Source: Firm-13 sp037143795
Lineage (GTDB): Bacteria; Bacillota; Clostridia; Saccharofermentanales; Saccharofermentanaceae
DNA length: 64,000 bases
Direction of reading: 5' to 3'
Assembly (NCBI GenBank): GCA_037143795.1
Contig: JBAWXZ010000006.1
Span: 1 to 64,000, forward strand
Shown: in pieces, positions 45,426-54,530 of the stretch
Layout of the letters: every line of letters begins with the position of its first letter
Position numbering within the stretch: the first letter of the stretch is position 1
Translations under genes and position numbers: made by a program
Notes under the pieces: model-generated
The model's input: only the letters and a program-made list of their open reading frames with translations
Database searches by the model: none
What the model was told of the DNA's origin: nothing

Positions 45426-46820
45426 ATGAATCTCTACGGAATCGACATTTTCTGCGATAACGTTCCCAAACACGATCCTGCCTTTATACCTCTCAATAAA
45501 TTTAATGAAGGGTTTTTAAAAACGGCACGAAAACCTATTGATATTGCCTTAGAGCGCAAAGACGGACAAATTTCCGTTTTCAGCACCTGTATTCACGGCA
45601 CCCCCGAAATGCGGGAAGCAGATATCTATTACATCGACAGATTTGTTAAAAACGCTCTTTGGATGAAAGGCGGGTTCCGGATTTATATAAGCAGCTGTGA
45701 CTATATTTTTGACAGCATTAAGCAGGCTTATTCTCCGGATGGCTCCCGCTCATTCGACTATGCTTTTATGTCACGTGTCTATGAAAAGCAAATGGAAATT
45801 CTCAATGTTCCCGGGATTCCCGCCTCAAACGAGACGTCATATGCAATGGGGCACCACCTGAAAGGCTGCCGAATAGGGTTTGATGCAGGCGGCAGCGACC
45901 GCAAGGTTTCGGCTGTCATCGATGGTCTATCCGTATACAGTGAAGAGGTTGTCTGGCATCCGAAAATAAATGCGGATCCTGATTATCACTTCCGTGAGAT
46001 TGTGTCCGCTTTCCGGACTGCTTCCGAATATCTTCCGCGGGTCGATGGAATCGGGGTCTCAGCAGCCGGGGTTTATGTTGAAAACAGGACAATGGTAGCA
46101 TCATTATTCCTGAATGTGCCCGAGCATCTATTCAATTCCAAAGTAAAGGATATCTTTCTGCTTGCCGGCCGGGAGATTGGCGAAATGCCTGTTGTTGTGT
46201 GTAATGACGGCGATGTAACCGCACTTGCAGGGGCAATGAGCCTGAATACTGACAATGTGCTTGGTATAGCAATGGGTACCAGTGAAGCTGTCGGATATGT
46301 TGATAAAAAGGGTAATATTACGGGTTGGCTGAATGAACTTGCCTTTGCCCCGGTAGATGCATCACCCGATGCTATGAAAGATGAGTGGTCCGGTGATATC
46401 GGATGCGGTGTCAAATATTTTTCGCAGGATTCCATCATCAAGCTGTCGCTGGCCGCTCATATAGATTTCGACATAGACAAAACGCCTGCAGAGAAACTCG
46501 AAATTGTCCGGATATTGGTTGAAAACGATGACTCCCGGTCAATTGAAGTCTTTGAATCCCTGGGGGTCTATCTGGGGCATACACTTCCGCTTTATTACAG
46601 CATGTACGGCTTTTACAAAGTGCTGCTCCTTGGCCGGGTCATGGGCGGTAAGGGCGGTAATATCATACTGGACACAGCCCATCGAGTGCTTGCGGAAGAA
46701 TATCCGGATGTTGCAGCAAAGATTTCGGTTTCCCTTCCTGATGAAAAATCCAGGAGAATCGGCCAATCCGTAGCTGCTGCCAGCCTTCCCGCTATTTTTG
46801 GAGTAACTTATGCTGATTAA
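45426..46820 (+). CDS. ROK/actin-fold protein with N-terminal extension
   Basis: The 464-residue protein has an unknown N-terminal domain of about 150 residues, then an actin-like kinase domain starting GCRIGFDAGGSDRKVSAV, with GIGVSAAGVYVENR, VCNDGDVTALAGA (probable base Asp) and GIAMGTSEAVGYVD. There is no ROK zinc motif. It probably phosphorylates the imported sugar before the NagA and NagB steps. The overall plan (unknown N-terminus plus ROK-like domain) recalls the 610-residue protein at 30125-31957, although the N-termini look unrelated. RBS GGGGTAA is weak. The nagA start lies inside its end. Confidence 0.72.
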   Translation: MNLYGIDIFCDNVPKHDPAFIPLNKFNEGFLKTARKPIDIALERKDGQISVFSTCIHGTPEMREADIYYIDRFVKNALWMKGGFRIYISSCDYIFDSIKQAYSPDGSRSFDYAFMSRVYEKQMEILNVPGIPASNETSYAMGHHLKGCRIGFDAGGSDRKVSAVIDGLSVYSEEVVWHPKINADPDYHFREIVSAFRTASEYLPRVDGIGVSAAGVYVENRTMVASLFLNVPEHLFNSKVKDIFLLAGREIGEMPVVVCNDGDVTALAGAMSLNTDNVLGIAMGTSEAVGYVDKKGNITGWLNELAFAPVDASPDAMKDEWSGDIGCGVKYFSQDSIIKLSLAAHIDFDIDKTPAEKLEIVRILVENDDSRSIEVFESLGVYLGHTLPLYYSMYGFYKVLLLGRVMGGKGGNIILDTAHRVLAEEYPDVAAKISVSLPDEKSRRIGQSVAAASLPAIFGVTYAD

Positions 46821-47922
46821 AAATGCCCTTATTTATTTATCCGACCATACCTTTCGGAAACTCGATATCCGGTTTGGCAGCCATGTCAATGAAGTCGGTA
46901 TTATTGCAGGCATTCCTGACCTGGACGCCGATGGCTGCTATCTCATCCCGGGGCTGATAGACGTACATACGCATGGTGCGGTTAACAATGATTTCAGCGA
47001 TGGTTCTGCAGAAGGAATGGAATTGATGTCCAGGCATTATGCTTCCTGCGGGGTTACTTCATTCTGTGCGACCACAATGACTTTGCCGGAAGAGGACCTG
47101 ATAAAAGCTATGCATTGCATCCGTGATTTCAAACGCCCTGCAGAAGGAGCCAGATGTGCCGGCATCAATCTTGAAGGACCGTTCCTTTCCTATGCAAAGC
47201 GTGGTGCCCAGGCGGCTGCAAATCTTCATCTTCCCGATTTGGATATGTTCAACAGATTAAATGAAGCCTCCGGCGGAATAATAAAAATAGTGGGTGTTGC
47301 CGCAGAACTGCCCGGTGCTTTGGATTTTATCCGCGAAACTGCAAAAAAATGTACTGTATCGGTGGCTCATTCCGCTGCTGATTACAATACAGCGATGGAA
47401 GCATACCGCTGCGGCGCTGCACAGGCAACCCATTTATTCAACGGAATGAACCCGCTCCATCATCGTGACCCTGCTGTTGTCGGAGCGGCATACGACAGCA
47501 GCGCATACGCTGAGTTGATTTGCGACGGGCTTCATATACACCCGGCAGTCATCCGCATTGTTTTTCAACTGTTCAAAACAAAAACACTATTGATCAGTGA
47601 CTCGCTTAGATGTGCCGGCATGCAGGACGGATATTATGAATTGGGCGGACAGCCGATAAATGTAAAAGATGCAAGGGCAACTCTTCTTGATGGTACCCTG
47701 GCAGGTTCTTGCATAAGTTTGCTTAAAGCCGTTCAAAATGCCATATCTTTCGGCATTTCACCTGAAAATGCAATTTTGGCAGCAACAGAGGCACCTGCAA
47801 AAGCAATTGGCGCCGACTCGCTTTTGGGATCCATCGAGGTCGGCAAATTATCCGACATGTTGATCCTGGACAAAAATTTCAATCATATTTCTACAATCAT
47901 AAATGGGGAGGTCATTAAATAA
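46810..47922 (+). CDS. nagA: N-acetylglucosamine-6-phosphate deacetylase
   Basis: This 370-residue amidohydrolase has the metal motif IDVHTHGAVNNDF, LEGPFLS, SVAHSAADY, ATHLFNGMNPLHHRDP, LICDGLHIHP and LISDSLRCAG (catalytic Asp). It removes acetate from GlcNAc-6-phosphate. It starts inside the ROK-like gene (11-base overlap, RBS GGAGTAA) and overlaps nagB by one base, so it is tightly coupled to both. Confidence 0.95.
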   Translation: MLIKNALIYLSDHTFRKLDIRFGSHVNEVGIIAGIPDLDADGCYLIPGLIDVHTHGAVNNDFSDGSAEGMELMSRHYASCGVTSFCATTMTLPEEDLIKAMHCIRDFKRPAEGARCAGINLEGPFLSYAKRGAQAAANLHLPDLDMFNRLNEASGGIIKIVGVAAELPGALDFIRETAKKCTVSVAHSAADYNTAMEAYRCGAAQATHLFNGMNPLHHRDPAVVGAAYDSSAYAELICDGLHIHPAVIRIVFQLFKTKTLLISDSLRCAGMQDGYYELGGQPINVKDARATLLDGTLAGSCISLLKAVQNAISFGISPENAILAATEAPAKAIGADSLLGSIEVGKLSDMLILDKNFNHISTIINGEVIK

Positions 47923-48632
47923 TGAGGTACTATTCATTTGAAAGCTATGAAAAAATGAGTGTCAAGGCGGCAAGTATGGTCGCTGCTCAAATTACCCTTA
48001 AGGAAGATTGTGTCCTTGGGCTGCCGACTGGTTCAACACCGGTCAGGACATATGAGATTCTGTCTGAGATGTACAAAAATGGCGCGTTGGATTTTGCTCA
48101 GGTACATACGGTGAATTTGGACGAATACTGCGGCATTCCCAAAGAAAATGAGCAGAGCTATCGATCATTTATGAACTGCAATTTGTTTGATAATGTCAAT
48201 ATCAATATTGAAAATACAAATGTTCCCAATGGAATGGCATCTGATTTAGCCGCAGAATGTATACGTTATGATAATCTGATTGATACTCTCGGCGGGATTG
48301 ACCTGCAGCTTCTGGGTATCGGAAATAATGGTCATATCGGATTTAACGAGCCTTCCAGGCAATTTTCAAAAGATACAAATTGCATTGATCTCACGGAGGA
48401 CACCATTCAGGCCAATAAAAGATTTTTCAATGATATTTCCGAAGTTCCGCGCAAGGCAATTACTATGGGCATGCGTTCAATCCTGCATGCAAGAAAAATA
48501 GTTTTGATAGCCAATAGCCTCGTTAAGGAAAAAATTATCCGGGCAGCCATTGAAGGCCCGATTACCCCGTTGGTGCCCGCTTCGATTTTGCAGCTGCATC
48601 CGGATGTAACAATACTGTATTCGAAAAAATAA
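47922..48632 (+). CDS. nagB: glucosamine-6-phosphate deaminase
   Basis: The 236-residue protein has LGLPTGSTPV (phosphate loop), VNLDEYCGI (catalytic Asp) and LLGIGNNGHIGFNEP (catalytic His), all canonical. It converts glucosamine-6-phosphate to fructose-6-phosphate plus ammonia, feeding glycolysis. The length matches the short Firmicutes type, without the C-terminal allosteric extension of the E. coli enzyme. Confidence 0.95.
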   Translation: MRYYSFESYEKMSVKAASMVAAQITLKEDCVLGLPTGSTPVRTYEILSEMYKNGALDFAQVHTVNLDEYCGIPKENEQSYRSFMNCNLFDNVNINIENTNVPNGMASDLAAECIRYDNLIDTLGGIDLQLLGIGNNGHIGFNEPSRQFSKDTNCIDLTEDTIQANKRFFNDISEVPRKAITMGMRSILHARKIVLIANSLVKEKIIRAAIEGPITPLVPASILQLHPDVTILYSKK

Positions 48633-48684
48633 CCGATTAATGACTTTACTGAATGGGAATGACTTTATTGAAGGGGGTATTCAT

Positions 48685-49692
48685 ATGAATTCCAAAGAGA
48701 GAGTAATGAATCGTCTGCAGGGTAAAGAGGTGGACCGGGTACCGAATACGAGTCTCATCATGACGTTTGCCCCGAGATATATTAAGAAGCCCGCCTCGGA
48801 ATTTTTCCTTGATTATCGTGTTCTTGTAGAGTCTGTTATTAAGACTAACATGGACTTCGGACTTGACATGATGAGTGTAATTTCAGATCCATACAGGGAG
48901 GCATTTGATTTTGGTACAAAAGTGGAATTTCCTTATGATTCGCTGCCTGTATCCAAAGTACATTTCCTTCAAACGTATGATGACCTCGAAAAAGTGAAGC
49001 CATTTAATCCGTATGATTCCACCCGGATGCTCGACAGAATAAAGGCGGTTGAGTTATTTAAAAAAGAAGTCGGCAAAGATTATCCCATTATGGGCTGGGT
49101 TGAGTGCCCGCTTGCAGAAGCAGGTGATCTCAGGGGCGTAAATGAAATGCTCTATGATTTTTACGACGAACCTGAGAAGATAAGGGAACTTATGGATATA
49201 TGCCTTGAGACAGGCATAAGCTGTGCGAAGGCACAGGTCGAAGCAGGTGCAGACATCATCGGAATGGGCGATGCAGTTGCATCGCTTATTGGGAATAAGC
49301 TGTATATGGAATTTGCTTTTGACTATGAGAAAAAACTGATAACCGCCGTCCATGATATGGGAGCATTAGTTAAGCTTCATATTTGCGGTAATATAACCGA
49401 CTTGCTGGACGATTTGAAGCATACCGGAGCAGACATAATTGATATTGACTGGATGGTGGACTATAAGACTGCCTGCGAAAAATTAAAGGGTTATGCCAGT
49501 GTATGCGGCAACATTGACCCGGTTCGAGTCATAAAAGACGGAACACCTGAGATTATCAGGAACGCTGTATGGGATTGCCTTGATGCGGGTAATGAAACTT
49601 CCTTCATATCTTCAGGCTGTGAGATTCCTGTCAGCACTCCCCATGAGAATCTGATGGCAGTGAAGCTGGCCCTTCTGGAGAAAACACGCTGA
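48685..49692 (+). CDS. UroD-family (MtaA/corrinoid-type) methyltransferase
   Basis: The 335-residue protein has the uroporphyrinogen-decarboxylase fold, starting NSKERVMNRLQGKEVDRVP. A zinc site H-x-C is visible at LHICGN, with a later Cys at SSGCEIP, as in methylcobalamin:thiol methyltransferases, and unlike true heme-pathway UroD. It lies 52 bases after nagB, but no corrinoid protein is nearby. Members in sugar operons are largely uncharacterised. RBS AAGGGGG. Confidence 0.8.
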   Translation: MNSKERVMNRLQGKEVDRVPNTSLIMTFAPRYIKKPASEFFLDYRVLVESVIKTNMDFGLDMMSVISDPYREAFDFGTKVEFPYDSLPVSKVHFLQTYDDLEKVKPFNPYDSTRMLDRIKAVELFKKEVGKDYPIMGWVECPLAEAGDLRGVNEMLYDFYDEPEKIRELMDICLETGISCAKAQVEAGADIIGMGDAVASLIGNKLYMEFAFDYEKKLITAVHDMGALVKLHICGNITDLLDDLKHTGADIIDIDWMVDYKTACEKLKGYASVCGNIDPVRVIKDGTPEIIRNAVWDCLDAGNETSFISSGCEIPVSTPHENLMAVKLALLEKTR

Positions 49693-49725
49693 TCGAATAT
49701 AATTTGCGCGGATGATGTCAGGTTA

Positions 49726-49765
49726 TAAAGCCTCTTAACCTTGTCTTTCGGGGTTGGGGCTTTTT
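49726..49765 (+). terminator. terminator of the amino-sugar operon
   Basis: AAAGCC and AACC (49727-49740) pair with GGTT and GGCTTT (49752-49763) with small mismatches, followed by TTTTTG. Confidence 0.65.
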
Positions 49766-49881
49766 GCTCTGATTTTTAAGTAAGCGCCGCATTCACAAAC
49801 CCTGGCAGTTTTTTAAAATTCAGGAATTGAATTTTAAAAGCATCAGGCTGGATATTCTCATTACTTATTCAAACTGAGGTG

Positions 49882-49928
49882 TTGACAATCCTGAAGCACA
49901 TGATATAATCGCTATATAAAACGTTTTA
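49882..49928 (+). promoter_or_regulatory. promoter and operator of the LacI-family gene
   Basis: TTGACA (49882-49887), a 16-base spacer and TATAAT (49904-49909). At 49917-49928 lies the palindrome TAAAACGTTTTA, on the transcription start. It has the central CG typical of LacI-family operators, so the gene is probably self-repressed. Confidence 0.75.
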
Positions 49929-49974
49929 AATTGAAATTCAGATGCTGCGGCGTCAGAAGGTTGCAAGGTGTGAT

Positions 49975-50973
49975 ATGAGAATTACTCTCAAGGAAATTGC
50001 CCGACTGGCAGACGTTTCAGTTGCAACAGCATCACTTGCCATGAACAACAGACCAACCGTAAATGCTGAGACAAGAAAGAAAGTACTGGAGATTGCCAGA
50101 AAGTACAATTATAACCCTAACCATTCTGCGCGAAGTCTTATCATGGGAAAAAGCAACTGTATCGGATTGATCATTACCGACATCAGCAACCCGTTCTTCT
50201 CAATGCTTGTAGATGAGTTTAATAAAGAGGTCGAAAAAATAGGATACTCCATGCTGCTGGGTATCTCCGGCGACAAGGCAACAACTGAACAGAAGTATGT
50301 TGAGATGTTTGTCAGCAAAAATGTCGAAGGTGTCATAATAGTTCCAACAATTGAAAAGAATCCTGACTTAAGCCATCTTTATTCATTAAAGAGCCTTGAT
50401 ATTCCTTTTGTGTTCTGTACATCGGCCTATAACGGCTTTAATGAGCCCTGTATTATGACGGATCTTCGGGAAGGTGAGTACCAGATTGTCAAGCATTTAA
50501 TCGAGCACGGCATGAAAAAAATCCATATTATTACCGGAAACCGCGAGCTGCTGCTCTCTCGCCTTCGCCTTGAAGGATACTTTAAGGCATATGAAGAAGC
50601 CGGTTTGTCATATCGATCCGAATGGATCATCGAGACTGTGCCGGATTTCGATCATGGATACAACGCCGCACTGAAGTGTATTGAGGATAAACCCGATGCG
50701 ATTGTGACTATAAACGACTACCTTGCCATGGGTGTACTCAAAGCACTCAAAGACAATCAAATACGTGTTCCTAAAGATATTTCGGTTGCGGGATACGATG
50801 ACCTGTTATTTGTTTCCCTTCTTGAAACTCCTCTTTCGACGATTAGACAGCCGGTTGCAGATATCTGCAAAAAGACACTCGAAGTACTTATGTCCAGAAT
50901 CAATGGCGATGAGAAGCCGGAAGAAATTTTCTATCTCGAACCGGTTATGAAAATCCGGGATTCTACAATCTGA
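49975..50973 (+). CDS. LacI family transcriptional regulator
   Basis: The 332-residue repressor has an N-terminal HTH with hinge (TLKEIARLADVSVATASLAM, then NPNHSARSLIMGKS) and a periplasmic-binding-like sensor domain (IGLIITDISNPFF, VAGYDDLLF). I choose ATG 49975, after AAGGTG; it gives the standard LacI start MRITLKEIA. It probably controls itself and the sugar operon to its right through matching palindromes. Confidence 0.93.
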   Translation: MRITLKEIARLADVSVATASLAMNNRPTVNAETRKKVLEIARKYNYNPNHSARSLIMGKSNCIGLIITDISNPFFSMLVDEFNKEVEKIGYSMLLGISGDKATTEQKYVEMFVSKNVEGVIIVPTIEKNPDLSHLYSLKSLDIPFVFCTSAYNGFNEPCIMTDLREGEYQIVKHLIEHGMKKIHIITGNRELLLSRLRLEGYFKAYEEAGLSYRSEWIIETVPDFDHGYNAALKCIEDKPDAIVTINDYLAMGVLKALKDNQIRVPKDISVAGYDDLLFVSLLETPLSTIRQPVADICKKTLEVLMSRINGDEKPEEIFYLEPVMKIRDSTI

Positions 50974-50980
50974 TTTTTTT

Positions 50981-51006
50981 TTGACGACCATTTAAAACGT
51001 TTGAAA
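50981..51006 (+). promoter_or_regulatory. LacI-type operator before the lyxose operon
   Basis: TTTAAAACGTTTGAAA (50991-51006) is a near-perfect 16-base palindrome that shares AAAACGTTT with the site before the LacI gene. It lies just after TTGACG (50981-50986), so a bound repressor would cover the promoter. The -10 box (AAATAA) is poor. Confidence 0.65.
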
Positions 51007-51111
51007 TAACCGTCCGTGATATCAGGACGTTTATGTAGTACAAGGGAGGAACGGTTGAAGAAGTCGCAAATGATATCTGCGCGATTACACAATTACAAAA
51101 GGAGATTGGAA

Positions 51112-51189
51112 ATGGAAAGAAAGAACATTCTCAAGAGGGCACCTGCAGCTATGGCAATTTTTTTGATGGTATCCATGCTTGCTGCCTGA
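51112..51189 (+). CDS. orphan lipoprotein leader peptide, 25 residues, ends at the lipobox
   Basis: A strong RBS (AAAAGGAG) and ATG 51112 open a frame that reads like a lipoprotein signal: MERKNILKR, a hydrophobic core and MLAA. TGA stands exactly where the lipobox Cys codon (TGC or TGT) is expected. The lyxose isomerase follows 29 bases later. The simplest view is the remnant of a deleted binding-protein gene, which would explain why this operon has no transporter. A leader-peptide role is possible. Confidence 0.6.
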   Translation: MERKNILKRAPAAMAIFLMVSMLAA

Positions 51190-51218
51190 CAAAATGATAT
51201 AAACCGAGGAGATAAAAT

Positions 51219-51899
51219 ATGAAAAGATCTGAAATTAACAGTATCATGAAAAATGCTGTCACCTTTATTGAAGCAAATGGTTTCAAGCTTCCGTCATTTG
51301 CTTTCTGGAGTCCGGATGACTGGAAGTCCAAAGGAAGCGAATACGATGAAATTCGAGACAATATGCTCGGATGGGATATCACGGATTTTGGCAGAGGTGA
51401 TTATAGTAAGGTTGGTCTATTGATGTTTACATTCCGGAACGGTAACTATCATATGCCCCAATATGTTAAGCCATATGCTGAGAAACTACTAATTGTCGAA
51501 GAAGAGCAGATTACACCTTTCCACTTCCACTGGCAGAAGATGGAAGACATCATAAACCGTGGAGGCGGCAATCTTCTGGTTGAAATCTACAATTCGACAA
51601 AGGATGGAGAGAAGGCAGCGACACCGGTCAGGGTCTCACTGGACGGACGGAATTTCGAGGTGCCGGCAGGTACAGTCCTGCGAATCGAACCCGGGGAAAG
51701 TATTACATTGATGACCGGGCAGTACCACCAATTCTGGGCAGAGAAAGGCAAAGGCAAAATTTTGCTGGGTGAAGTATCAAAGGTCAATGACGATACCGTT
51801 GATAACCGCTTTTATAATGCCGTGGGGCGTTTCCCCGCCATTGATGAGGATGAGGAACCTGTTTATCTTCTTGGAAATGAATACCCGTCAGTTGTCTGA
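51219..51899 (+). CDS. D-lyxose isomerase family protein (cupin)
   Basis: This 226-residue DUF1498 protein is like the D-lyxose/D-mannose isomerases. The cupin metal ligands are visible as FHFHWQKMEDI (two His and Glu) and GQYHQFW (last His). It interconverts D-lyxose and D-xylulose, or mannose and fructose. It is the first complete enzyme of the LacI-controlled operon and is followed by aldolase and kinase genes. RBS GAGGAG. Confidence 0.88.
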   Translation: MKRSEINSIMKNAVTFIEANGFKLPSFAFWSPDDWKSKGSEYDEIRDNMLGWDITDFGRGDYSKVGLLMFTFRNGNYHMPQYVKPYAEKLLIVEEEQITPFHFHWQKMEDIINRGGGNLLVEIYNSTKDGEKAATPVRVSLDGRNFEVPAGTVLRIEPGESITLMTGQYHQFWAEKGKGKILLGEVSKVNDDTVDNRFYNAVGRFPAIDEDEEPVYLLGNEYPSVV

Positions 51900-51929
51900 G
51901 GACGAATTTACATTTGAAAGGAAAAATAT

Positions 51930-52934
51930 ATGCCAATAATTACCGGAAGAGAAAATGTACTCTCATTATACAAAGAAGCTGCACAAAACCATTGGGTTCT
52001 GCCTTGCTTTTGCAGTGAAAATCTGACAACAACAGAAGCAATCCTTTCTGCAGTTAAGGAGTTCGGGGATGAGAAGGGTATAGAAAACCTTCCCGTCATA
52101 GTTGCTATTACCTGCCGGTATGACCATCGTACGCAGGCTGCCTACTATACACACACCCGTCGCTGGGACATCGGACTCCGGCTTTTTCTGGCTGATCTTC
52201 ATGTGCTCGCCGGAAAGGATTCCCCGTATGGAAAGCTGAGAATCATGATCCATCTGGATCATATACAGTTTGATGATGACAGGGAACTTCTTTCATGGGA
52301 CCTTGGAGCCTTTTCTTCCATTATGTTTGATGCTTCAAAGAGGCCGTTCGACGAAAATATTGCTCTCACAAAGCAGTTTGTTCTGGATCATGGCAAGGAA
52401 ATCGTGGTGGAGGGGGCCTGCGACGAAATTGTTGATGCCACGGGTACCCAAAGAAGCGAACCGACTACTCCGGAAAATGCAATGCGATTCTTCAAGGAGA
52501 CCGGTGCAGACCTTATCGTAGGGAATCTCGGAACGGAACATCGCGCAAGCGCAAAAGACTTATGTTATCTGGGCGCCCGGACTCGTCTTATTAAAGAGCA
52601 TGTCGGGACCCGGATTGTGCTGCACGGAGCTTCATCGGTTCCGGGAGACCAAATAAAAAACCTATTCAATGACGGTGTGTGCAAAGTTAATCTCTGGACT
52701 GCACTCGAGCGTGATTCTTCACCGGATCTTTTCACAGCAATGGTTGAGAATGCCTCCAAAGTTGCAGGACAGGCTGCAGTTGAAGAATTAAAGGCTAGGG
52801 GACTGCTCGGCGATAAATGCCCGGCAATTGATAGGGCGTCAATTGACTGCTTCACTACGGTTTACAGGCAGGATATTATCTGCAATCGCATGAAAAGCAT
52901 TGTGGATTCCTATTTGCGTCTTTGGTACACTTGA
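51930..52934 (+). CDS. class II ketose-bisphosphate aldolase family protein
   Basis: This 334-residue zinc aldolase of the FbaA/GatY/KbaY family has IMIHLDHIQF (catalytic Asp and zinc His), VVEGACDE (Glu), GNLGTEHR (zinc His) and VLHGASSVPG (zinc His). It probably splits a phosphorylated ketose made by the kinase next door into dihydroxyacetone phosphate and an aldehyde. The exact sugar is not deducible. Confidence 0.85.
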   Translation: MPIITGRENVLSLYKEAAQNHWVLPCFCSENLTTTEAILSAVKEFGDEKGIENLPVIVAITCRYDHRTQAAYYTHTRRWDIGLRLFLADLHVLAGKDSPYGKLRIMIHLDHIQFDDDRELLSWDLGAFSSIMFDASKRPFDENIALTKQFVLDHGKEIVVEGACDEIVDATGTQRSEPTTPENAMRFFKETGADLIVGNLGTEHRASAKDLCYLGARTRLIKEHVGTRIVLHGASSVPGDQIKNLFNDGVCKVNLWTALERDSSPDLFTAMVENASKVAGQAAVEELKARGLLGDKCPAIDRASIDCFTTVYRQDIICNRMKSIVDSYLRLWYT

Positions 52935-52964
52935 CAGGAACATTTACAAAAAGGAGCAGGAAAA

Positions 52965-54503
52965 ATGGATTTGCTGGGATTGGATATCGGAACATCTGGA
53001 TGCAAGGCTAGTATTATCGACTCAGAGGGCGCTATTAAGGCACAGGCCTACCGTGAGTACGGACTTTTATCTCCTCAGCCGGGCTGGCAGGAGATAGATC
53101 CGGATGAAGTATGGAATTCTGTCAGGGACGTAATACGACGATGCACCGATTTTTACGGAGGCGGCGACATAGGCGCAATCTGCGTTTCATCTTTTGGCGA
53201 AGCCGTGATTGCGGTCGACAGTGAAGGCCGTTGCCTGCAAAATAGTATGATATATATCGATAGCCGCGGAAAAGAAGAGGCCGTAGAATTTGAAGATGCT
53301 TTCGGAAGGGAACGTGCGCTGAAGATTACCGGTGCTTCGATTCATCCCATGTATTCAATCTTTAAAATATTGTGGATTAAGAAACACCGGCCGGAAATAT
53401 ATTCCCGCACCTGGAAATATTTTCTGTTCGCTGACTTTATCCTGTTCCGGCTTGGCGCCCGGCCGCATACGGACTATTCTCTTGCGGCCAGGACAATGGC
53501 ATTTGATATTGTGAAAAAAGAATGGTCAGATGAAATTTTGGACCATGTTGGAGTTGACAGGAACATGTTTGCGGAACCTGTCCAGTCAGGAACTATTGTG
53601 GGGGAAATATCCGGACTGATGGCGGCAGAACTGGGAATTCACAAGGGGGCCATACTTGCAGCCGGCGGACATGATCAGCCCTGTGCGGCACTTGGCGCCG
53701 GTGTAACAAATGCTAAAATCGCAGTGGATGGTCTTGGTACGACCGAGTGCATCACGCCGTCGTTCGACCGTCCAATCCTTTCTGAAATCATGGCAGACAG
53801 CGGATTCGCCTGTGTGCCGCATGTTAAGGCCGATATGTATGTGACCTATGCTTTCACTTTCACCAGCGGCAGTATACTGAAGTGGTACAGGGACTCCTTC
53901 GGAGCGGAATACAAAATTCTGGCTGAGAGTCTCGGGCAGAATGTCTACGATGTGATGATTGACCGCGCTGCGCCGGGACCATCCGACCTGATTCTTCTTC
54001 CGCACTTTGCAGGCGCAGCGACGCCTTATATGGATACCGGCTCCAAGGGGATGCTCTTTGGATTAACGATCGATACCAAGCCGGAACAAATCATGAAAGC
54101 TATACTGGAAGGAATAACATTTGAAGCGATGGTAAATCTTGAACGACTCCGTGAAGCAGGCATAATAGTTGATGAACTTCGTGCCGTAGGCGGACTTGCA
54201 AAATCAGATCGTTTTATGCAGCTTAAGGCAGATATGATGGGTGTCGATGTTGTCACTTTGGCTGTTTCCGAAGCAGGAACTTTAGGTGTTGCAATGCTTG
54301 CTGGTACAGCATGCGGACTATTCGCAACACTTGATGAAGCTGTTCTGCACATGATGAAAAAGAACAGGACATTTCACCCGGATGAGGCAGTTCGCAGGAT
54401 CTATTCCAGGAGATTCGAAGTGTACAAAAGTCTTTATCCTGCGTCGCAGATGATTCGTCGTGCAATGGACTCCCAAGTTAAAAACAGTACCGATAATTGT
54501 TAG
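52965..54503 (+). CDS. FGGY family carbohydrate kinase (xylulokinase-like)
   Basis: The 512-residue kinase has the first phosphate motif GLDIGTSGCKASIID at its start, the family's central GGHDQPCAALGAG and C-terminal AVGGLAKSDRFMQLKADMMG. It is close to xylulokinases in layout, fitting phosphorylation of the ketose made by the lyxose isomerase. It is encoded between the aldolase and dehydrogenase genes. Confidence 0.9.
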   Translation: MDLLGLDIGTSGCKASIIDSEGAIKAQAYREYGLLSPQPGWQEIDPDEVWNSVRDVIRRCTDFYGGGDIGAICVSSFGEAVIAVDSEGRCLQNSMIYIDSRGKEEAVEFEDAFGRERALKITGASIHPMYSIFKILWIKKHRPEIYSRTWKYFLFADFILFRLGARPHTDYSLAARTMAFDIVKKEWSDEILDHVGVDRNMFAEPVQSGTIVGEISGLMAAELGIHKGAILAAGGHDQPCAALGAGVTNAKIAVDGLGTTECITPSFDRPILSEIMADSGFACVPHVKADMYVTYAFTFTSGSILKWYRDSFGAEYKILAESLGQNVYDVMIDRAAPGPSDLILLPHFAGAATPYMDTGSKGMLFGLTIDTKPEQIMKAILEGITFEAMVNLERLREAGIIVDELRAVGGLAKSDRFMQLKADMMGVDVVTLAVSEAGTLGVAMLAGTACGLFATLDEAVLHMMKKNRTFHPDEAVRRIYSRRFEVYKSLYPASQMIRRAMDSQVKNSTDNC

Positions 54504-54530
54504 AGTTTGACAAAAAGTGAGGGAATTTAA

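Noticed and set aside
48685..49692. Heme biosynthesis uroporphyrinogen decarboxylase (hemE)
   Set aside because: The H-x-C...C zinc motif and the operon context fit the methyltransferase branch of the family instead.
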